DNA of 64,000 nt from contig JAPWFG010000019.1 in NCBI GenBank assembly GCA_028015205.1, forward strand, positions 682,001 to 746,000, read 5' to 3'. Positions within the stretch are counted from its first letter, which is position 1; every line of letters begins with the position of its first letter. This document shows, one piece after another, positions 58,791 to 64,000 of the stretch. A program made the position numbers and the translations under genes. Below the pieces are notes generated by a model that searched no databases, had not been told where the DNA came from, and saw only the letters and a program-made list of their open reading frames with translations. The DNA is from Mytilisepta virgata (taxonomy: Eukaryota > Mollusca > Bivalvia > Mytilida > Mytilidae).

Positions 58791-60209
58791 GTAAGCTTGA
58801 AAAAAAATTCTGTATTGGATAAAGTTCGATAATTACATGTATGTAATTATATATTATTAAATGCTGAATTCCTACATTTAGATCTGGACATGTAGTGGTA
58901 GTCACAGTTATAAATACTTGTCAGAGAAATAGATCTAGATATGTTAGTACATATACCTTCTGTTTGGTGCTCTCATTATGAAAAGAAAGTTTAAATATTC
59001 TGCCATTTAGGATGCTGTTTACATGTACATGTATGTGCAAATATTTCAGAGAATTTGTGTTTCTTCTGGTAATTATTTATTAGCAGTTTACTATGTTTTA
59101 GATGCTTCAGATTTGTTAAAAATCATGGATATATATTTTTTGTAAATTTAATTTTTATATTTGCATGTTCATTTTAACTACCTCTGTGGTCTTGTGGTAG
59201 CATGATCACCTCAAGTCTGGAGGGTTGTGGATTTGATCCATGGCTAGGTCAAACCAAAGACATCAAAATTGTTATTTGCTTCTTCTCTGCCAAGCACATG
59301 GCATCTAGGAGTAAGAGCAAAGACTGGTTGGCTTGGAGTAAGAATAATGTGTCCGGGTTTGGTAATACATGTGTATGTCTTCCTGGGACTGTTACCTCAC
59401 GAGCTAGCACATTAAAAATCTAGCTTTGCATGTTGTTCTAGTACAAAGCAGGGTTAATATTCATATCACATCAACATGTTCTTTTCTTGACATACATGTA
59501 ATAATTGCCTATGGACATTAAACAATAAACCATCCATCCATCATTAGATATTTTACACAACAAATAAGATTGTTGATGTTTTTTAACTGTTGCCTTTTCA
59601 GCAAATTGACACTGGTTAAATTAGCCAGTTTTATCAATCCATACATTTCCAGTTCTAATATATATATAATAATTTTTAAAAATTTTTGACATGAAAGAAT
59701 GAAATCAAATCTGTTTTACTTACAAATGTATTACATCAAAATTAAAAGTCTGATGGATCTTATATTTGTATATACTTGACCAATTGATAAAGAGTTTTGT
59801 GATTGTGACTGAATGAACTGTTATAGACCTGCCCTTGTGCTGATACAGATGGTTTTACCTTTGAATCTTGCTATCTCAAACTTGTTTGAGTCAAATTTTC
59901 AGAAGTGTCAAATTTATTATGTGGTCCAAATGTTTTACAGTGCATATAAATGTACTTTGACTCTGTTTTATATTGAGTTCCAAATTATAAAAACAACATA
60001 AAGCTTATTTGTTATGTCAAAGTAATCATCCTTGCAGATTAAATGTCTTCACAGGTAAGTTTTATTTCCAGTAATCAGGATCATTGATTTTTTATGTTAT
60101 TGAAAATAATTCATTCAAGAGTAGACTAATTGGTATGAATTTATCTACAGAGGTTTTTAATCAACAAGTTAATCAGCTTAATGATTTATATGTGAACTAT
60201 AAAATCTTT
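58791..60209 (+). other. HEATR3 intron 2, 5' part
   Basis: No exon is recognised. It contains the second SINE copy (59175-59547). The downstream part of the intron is filled with family 1 elements to the end of the window. Confidence 0.6.
59175..59547 (+). mobile_element. tRNA-derived SINE, diverged copy
   Basis: The same block order as 7972-8323: TAACTACCTCTGTGGTC, TGTGGTAGCATGATC (A-box region), TGGATTTGATCC (decayed B box), AAAGACAT(C/T)AAAATTG, TTGCTTCTTCTC, GAGCTAGCACATTA and a CATTAAACAATAAACCATCC tail. It looks older than the first copy. Flanking duplication is unclear (TCATT at most). Confidence 0.8.
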
Positions 60210-60750
60210 ATAAATTGCCATCACATGGTGTCCATCATCTGGCATAAACTTTGCTTTAGAGTTTTCCTCTGAAACCACTTGACCAATTGAGACCAAACTT
60301 TGGTATAATGGTCCTTGGGTTGTCCCCTTCCAAAAGTGTGTCCGGCATCCCTGACTTCCATCAGACATGGCTGCTGTGACTGAAAATTTTGAGCCAATGG
60401 TCCTTAGATGGTCCTTTTTCAGAAATATCTCCGATTACCTGGACTGTCAACCAAGATGGCTGCCACAGCCAAACTTATTTTAACATAGGACCCTATGAGA
60501 AAGCATATTTAAAAATGTCTTGTCTGAAACTACTGAGCTAATTGGAACTAAATGTGGCAGAAATGGTCCTTAGATGGTCCTCTTTCAGAATTATGTCCGA
60601 TGACCCGGACTGTCAACAAAGACGGCCGCCACAGCGAACTTAATTTCACATAGGATCCTATGGGAAAATTCATTTAAAAATCTTCTTGTCTGAATCCACA
60701 AGGCTAATTGTGGTCAGACTTTGCAGTAATGTTCCTTAGATGGTACTTTT
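60210..60750 (+). mobile_element. Family 1 element, left part (copy E, split by copy D)
   Basis: It begins near GCCATCACATGGTGTCCATC, a decayed family head, and shows about 160-bp units with GAAACCACTTGACCAATTG, TCCTTAGATGGTCC, AAGATGGC(T/C)GCC and CATAGGACCCTATG. It stops at CCTTAGATGGTACTTTT, precisely in the middle of a unit. The unit resumes after 62675 with AGAATTGTGTCCGATGACCC. Confidence 0.75.
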
Positions 60751-62675
60751 TAGCTCACCTGGCCAAAGGCCATGTGAACCATTTGCCATCACTTGGCATC
60801 CGTCGTCGTCGTCGTCGTCCATCGTCGTCGTCGTTAACAATTATACAAAACTCTTCTCCTCTGAAACTACTTGACTAATTAGAACCAAACTTGGTATGAA
60901 TGTTCCTTGGGGTACCCTGCATAGAAATGATTTGGGGATTTTTGATTCGTCGAAAAACATGGCCGCTGTTACTAAAAATAGAACATAGGGGTCAGACAAC
61001 AGTTTTTCGCAAATATCTCAAAAATCATTAGGTTACGACATATTCTTGCAGGTTGAAAGTGTTCAGCATGATGAGAGCTACCTATGTGCTGATTTTTGTG
61101 AAAATCTGTCAACTGATGTTAGAGTTATTGCCCTTTTTTGACATTTTTGGCTTTTTTTTATGTTATTATTTCAAAAATCTTCTTCTCTGAAACTACTATT
61201 CAAAATCAAATGAAACTTGGTAAGATTGTTCCTTGGGGTACCCTGCATAGAACTGATTTGGGGATTTTTGATTCGTTGAAAAACATGGCCGCTGTTACTA
61301 AAAATAGAACATAGGGGTAAATAGCTGTTTTTTGCTAATAACTCAAAAACCATTACAGATATCAAAAATCTGACGGGGTAAAATTGATCAGCATGACAAG
61401 ATCTACCTACCCTGAAATTTTTAAGGAAATTCCAAAACCCATTTATCAGTTATTGCCCTTTTTTTGTCAAATTTTCAAAATTTTAACATTTTTCGTCATT
61501 TATCTCCAAAACTATTTGAGATAGAAGTGAAATGTAAATTTTAAAAATGTTGAGATCTACCTACCCTGAAATTTTAAAGGAAATCCCAAAACCCATTTAG
61601 GAGTTGTTGCCCTTTTTTTGTCAAATTTTCAAAATTTTTTTATTCAAAAATCTTCTCCTCTAAAACTGCTGGGCCGATTGGTTTGAAACTTAATAGGAAT
61701 TATCTATGACATGTCCTCTACAAACGATCCTCAATTTATTTTGATCTGACATAAAACATGACTGTCGTAGCTAAAAATAGAATATAGGGGTGCATGTGTT
61801 GTTTTTGGCTTATAACTTAAAAACCGTTACAGATATCAAAAATCTGACATGGGGTAAAATTGATCAGCATGACAAGATCTACCTAACCTGAAATTTTGAA
61901 GGAAATCTTAAAACTCATTTAGGAGTTAATGCCCTATTTTCGTCAAATTTTCATAATTTAACATTTTTTGTCATTTATCTCCAAAACTATTTGAGATAGA
62001 AGTGAAATCTAAATTTGAAAAATGTTTGCCATGTTGAGATCTACCTACCCTGAAATTTTAAAGGAAATACCAAAACCCATTTAGGAATTATTGCCCTTTT
62101 TTCATCAAATTTTCAAAATTTAACATTTTTCGTCATTTATCTCCAAAACTATTTGAGATAGAAGTGAAATGTAAATTTGAAAAATGTTTGCCATGTTGAG
62201 ATCTACATACCCTGAAATTTTAAAGGAAATCCCAATACCCATTTAGGAGTTATTGTCCTTTTTTTGTCAAATTTTCAAAATATTAACATTTTTGCATTTA
62301 TCTCCAAAACTATTTGAGATAGAAGTGAAATATAAATTGAAAAATGTTTGCCATGTTGAGATCTACCTATCCTGAAATTTTGAAGGGAATCCCAAATTCT
62401 ATTTAGGAGTTATTGGTTTGTGTAATTTGAGGTCGGGTTCTGTTACATTTATTTAAGGTTCACCCTTATTCCTGGTCAATTTTGTCAACTTCCTGCCAGG
62501 ACTACCACCATCAGGGAACATATTTTAACATTAAACCTTATGAAAAATAAATCTTCAACAAATTTTCCCTGAACAATTGAACCAATTGCAACAAACTTGG
62601 TCAAATAGTTGATTAATTGTCCAATGAAAACCAGACTCCAGGTGAGCGATACAGGCTCTGGTGAGCCTCTTGTTT
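60751..62675 (+). mobile_element. Family 1 element, complete nested copy D
   Basis: The head is the hairpin AGCTCACCTGGCC/GGCCATGTGAACC (60752-60777), then GCCATCACTTGGCATCCGTC and a CGTCGTCGTCGT-type microsatellite. The core has two kinds of units. The first two (from 60855 and 61178) carry CCTTGGGGTACCCTGCATAG. A later array of about 161 bp carries CTCCAAAACTATTTGAGATA (61504, 61979, 62141, 62302) and GAGATCTACCTACCCTGAAA. The tail is CCAGGTGAGCGATACAGGCT (62638-62657), which continues into the hairpin AGGCTC/GAGCCT (62653-62668) and CTTGTTT. CCAGGTGAGC is the exact inverse of GCTCACCTGG at the head. It lies inside copy E with no target duplication longer than a few T. Confidence 0.85.
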
Positions 62676-63105
62676 AGAATTGTGTCCGATGACCCAGACT
62701 GTCAACAAAGATGGCTGCCACAGCCGAACTAGGTTTAACATAGGGCCCTATGGTAAAATTCATTTAGAAATCTTCTTATCTGAAACCTCTTGACCAATTG
62801 GAACCAGATGGGCAGCAATGGTCCTTAGATGGTACTCTTTAAGATTTATGTCTGATGACCCGGACTGTCAACCAAGATGGCCGCCAGGGCTGACCTTAGT
62901 TTAACAAATCTGGGACCTTTTTTATGGGAAAATTCATTTCAAATTTTTCTTGTCCAAAACCACTCTTTCAAAATTATGTCTGTTGACCTGGACTTTCAGC
63001 CAAGATGGCTGCCACAGCCGAACTTAGTTTAACATAGGACAGTGTCCGACACTATAGGAAAATTCATTTAAAAATCTTCTTGTCGGAAACCACTTTCGCT
63101 CCAAC
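62676..63105 (+). mobile_element. Family 1 element, right part (copy E)
   Basis: Three further units continue copy E (GACCCAGACTGTCAACAAAG, GGGCCCTATGG, CCAATTGGAACCAGA). The family tail is missing; homology fades at GAAACCACTTTCGCTCCAAC near 63105. Confidence 0.7.
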
Positions 63106-63213
63106 ATCTACAGAGATTGTAGATTTACCAGAAGTAGTACATTACCTCCCTTTCATAACTAGGAAAATTTGTAAGCTCCTTTTGAGTCAAACTTTATCTA
63201 CTGGTATCTCAAT

Positions 63214-64000
63214 TTTTTAGCTCACCTGGCCTGAAAGGCCATGTGAGCTTTTGTCATCACTTGGCGTCCGTCGTCTGTCCGTCCGTCCGTCCGTCCGTCC
63301 GTCCGTCCGTCCGTCCACAATTCACATTTTAATCTTCTCCTCTGAAACCACTGGACCAATTTCAACCAAACTTTGCAGGAATGGTCCTTGGGTGGTCCCC
63401 TTCCAGAATTGTATCAGGGGTCGCAATCCACCAACAAACATGGCTGCCGTTACTAAAAATAGAAAAAAGGGGGTGGTTTCTTAAAAAATCTTCTCCTCCA
63501 AAACTACTCAACCAATTTATGTCAAACTTAAGTGGAATGGTCCTTAGATGATCCTCTTTCAGAATTGTATCCGATGACTCCACCCGCCAATCAAGATGGC
63601 TGCCACAGCCGAACTTAGTTTAACATAGGACCCTATGGGAAATTCATTAAAAAATCTTTTTGTCTGGAACCACATGCTCAATTTGAATCAAACTTTGATG
63701 GAATGGTCCTTAGATGATCCTCTTTCAGAATTGTATCCAATGACCCCGCCCACCAACCAAGATGGCTGCTTCAGCCGAACTTAGTTTAACATAGGACCCT
63801 ATGGGAAATTCATTAAAAAATCTTCTCGTCTGGAACTACTTGCTCAAATGGAACCAAACTTTGGTGGAATGATCATTAGGTAGGTCTCTTTCAGAATTGT
63901 ATCCGATGACCCCACCCGCCAAACAAGATGGCCGCCTCAGCTGAACTTAGTTTAACATAGGACCCTATGGGAAATTCAATGGAAAATGTTCTCCTCTGAA
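63214..64000 (+). mobile_element. Family 1 element, copy F (cut by window edge)
   Basis: The head hairpin AGCTCACCTGGCC-TGAAA-GGCCATGTGAGCT (63219-63248) is almost perfect, with one mismatch. It is followed by GTCATCACTTGGCGTCCGTC and a (GTCC)10 microsatellite (63277-63316). Core units of about 164 bp start at about 63332, 63490, 63654, 63820 and 63988. It looks the youngest of the family 1 copies here, by the intact hairpin and clean microsatellite. The frames at 63251-63484 and 63362-63583 are translations of it. Confidence 0.85.
63277..63316. repeat. (GTCC)10 microsatellite
   Basis: Ten perfect GTCC copies just inside the head of copy F. The same motif family (CCGT/ACGG) marks the heads or tails of the other hairpin-ended elements in the window. 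Confidence 0.95.

Noticed and set aside
59202..59423. 73-codon frame
   Set aside because: It lies inside the second SINE copy.
60038..60054. 17-base stretch flanked by CTTGCAG and GTAAGT, as a HEATR3 micro-exon
   Set aside because: It would add residues that do not fit the conserved NLSACGG-like continuation expected after exon 2, so the sites are probably coincidental.
63251..63583. Frames with Ser-Val-Arg-Pro repeats and the opposite-strand frame
   Set aside because: They translate the GTCC microsatellite and family 1 core units.

Overview
The window looks like nuclear DNA of a bivalve mollusc, quite possibly a mussel. It is strongly AT-rich, genes are sparse, the coding exons have GT/AG introns, and most recognisable content is repeats of the kind I know from bivalve genomes. 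These include elements opening with AGCTCACCTGG and closing with GTGAGCGATACAGGCTC, with tandem cores of about 160 bp, and a tRNA-derived SINE ending in CATC repeats. The species call is inference; the sequence names no species.

Two host genes are supported. At 17355-18347 (+) an uninterrupted 330-codon reading frame encodes an alpha-kinase (MHCK/eEF2K family) domain. Its ATP lysine and zinc-site residues are kept, but both catalytic aspartates appear to be replaced, and its N-terminus fits the myristoylation pattern MGxxxS. At 53268-53402 and 58618-58790 (+) lie the first two coding exons of HEATR3, the nuclear-import chaperone of the 5S RNP ribosomal proteins. The gene runs off the right edge. 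An ETS-type promoter motif lies upstream. Just before it, at 52426-52610, is an isolated exon-like frame that may come from a KRBA2/integrase-like gene.

The rest is a layered record of mobile DNA. From left to right: a non-autonomous hAT-like element with an 8-bp target duplication (3101-4320); a TA microsatellite next to a GC palindrome (6248-6342); a SINE with 11-bp target duplications (7972-8323); foldback elements (10.1 and 10.57-10.74 kb); a hairpin-ended element fragment and a LINE 3' end (14.2-15.2 kb); and two elements of the AGCTCACCTGG family (22.4-24.1 and 25.4-26.3 kb). Next come a foldback of AT-rich tandem repeats (26.4-27.2 kb), a 46-bp satellite of about 63 units (31.09-34.01 kb), and a decayed DIRS-type tyrosine-recombinase retrotransposon (about 35.68-39.70 kb) inserted inside a hairpin-ended element. 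Further right are a reverse copy of the AGCTCACCTGG family (40.6-41.5 kb), a 160-bp MITE (44.2 kb), a dimeric tandem repeat (44.6-45.3 kb), and a 2.65-kb element with long inverted ends built of small palindromes that interrupts a LINE (47.46-50.54 kb). The right end holds an AT-rich foldback (52.8-53.0 kb), two more tandem-core families within HEATR3 intron 1, and a nested pair plus a truncated copy of the AGCTCACCTGG family (60.2-64.0 kb).

No operon-like or pathway clustering is visible. The two host genes appear unrelated, and what links the window is repeated nesting of elements that share one design: a hairpin near the 5' end, a tandem core of about 140-185 bp, a short GC-rich microsatellite and a 3' hairpin. 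That design is consistent with Helentron-derived (HINE, 'pearl'-like) elements.
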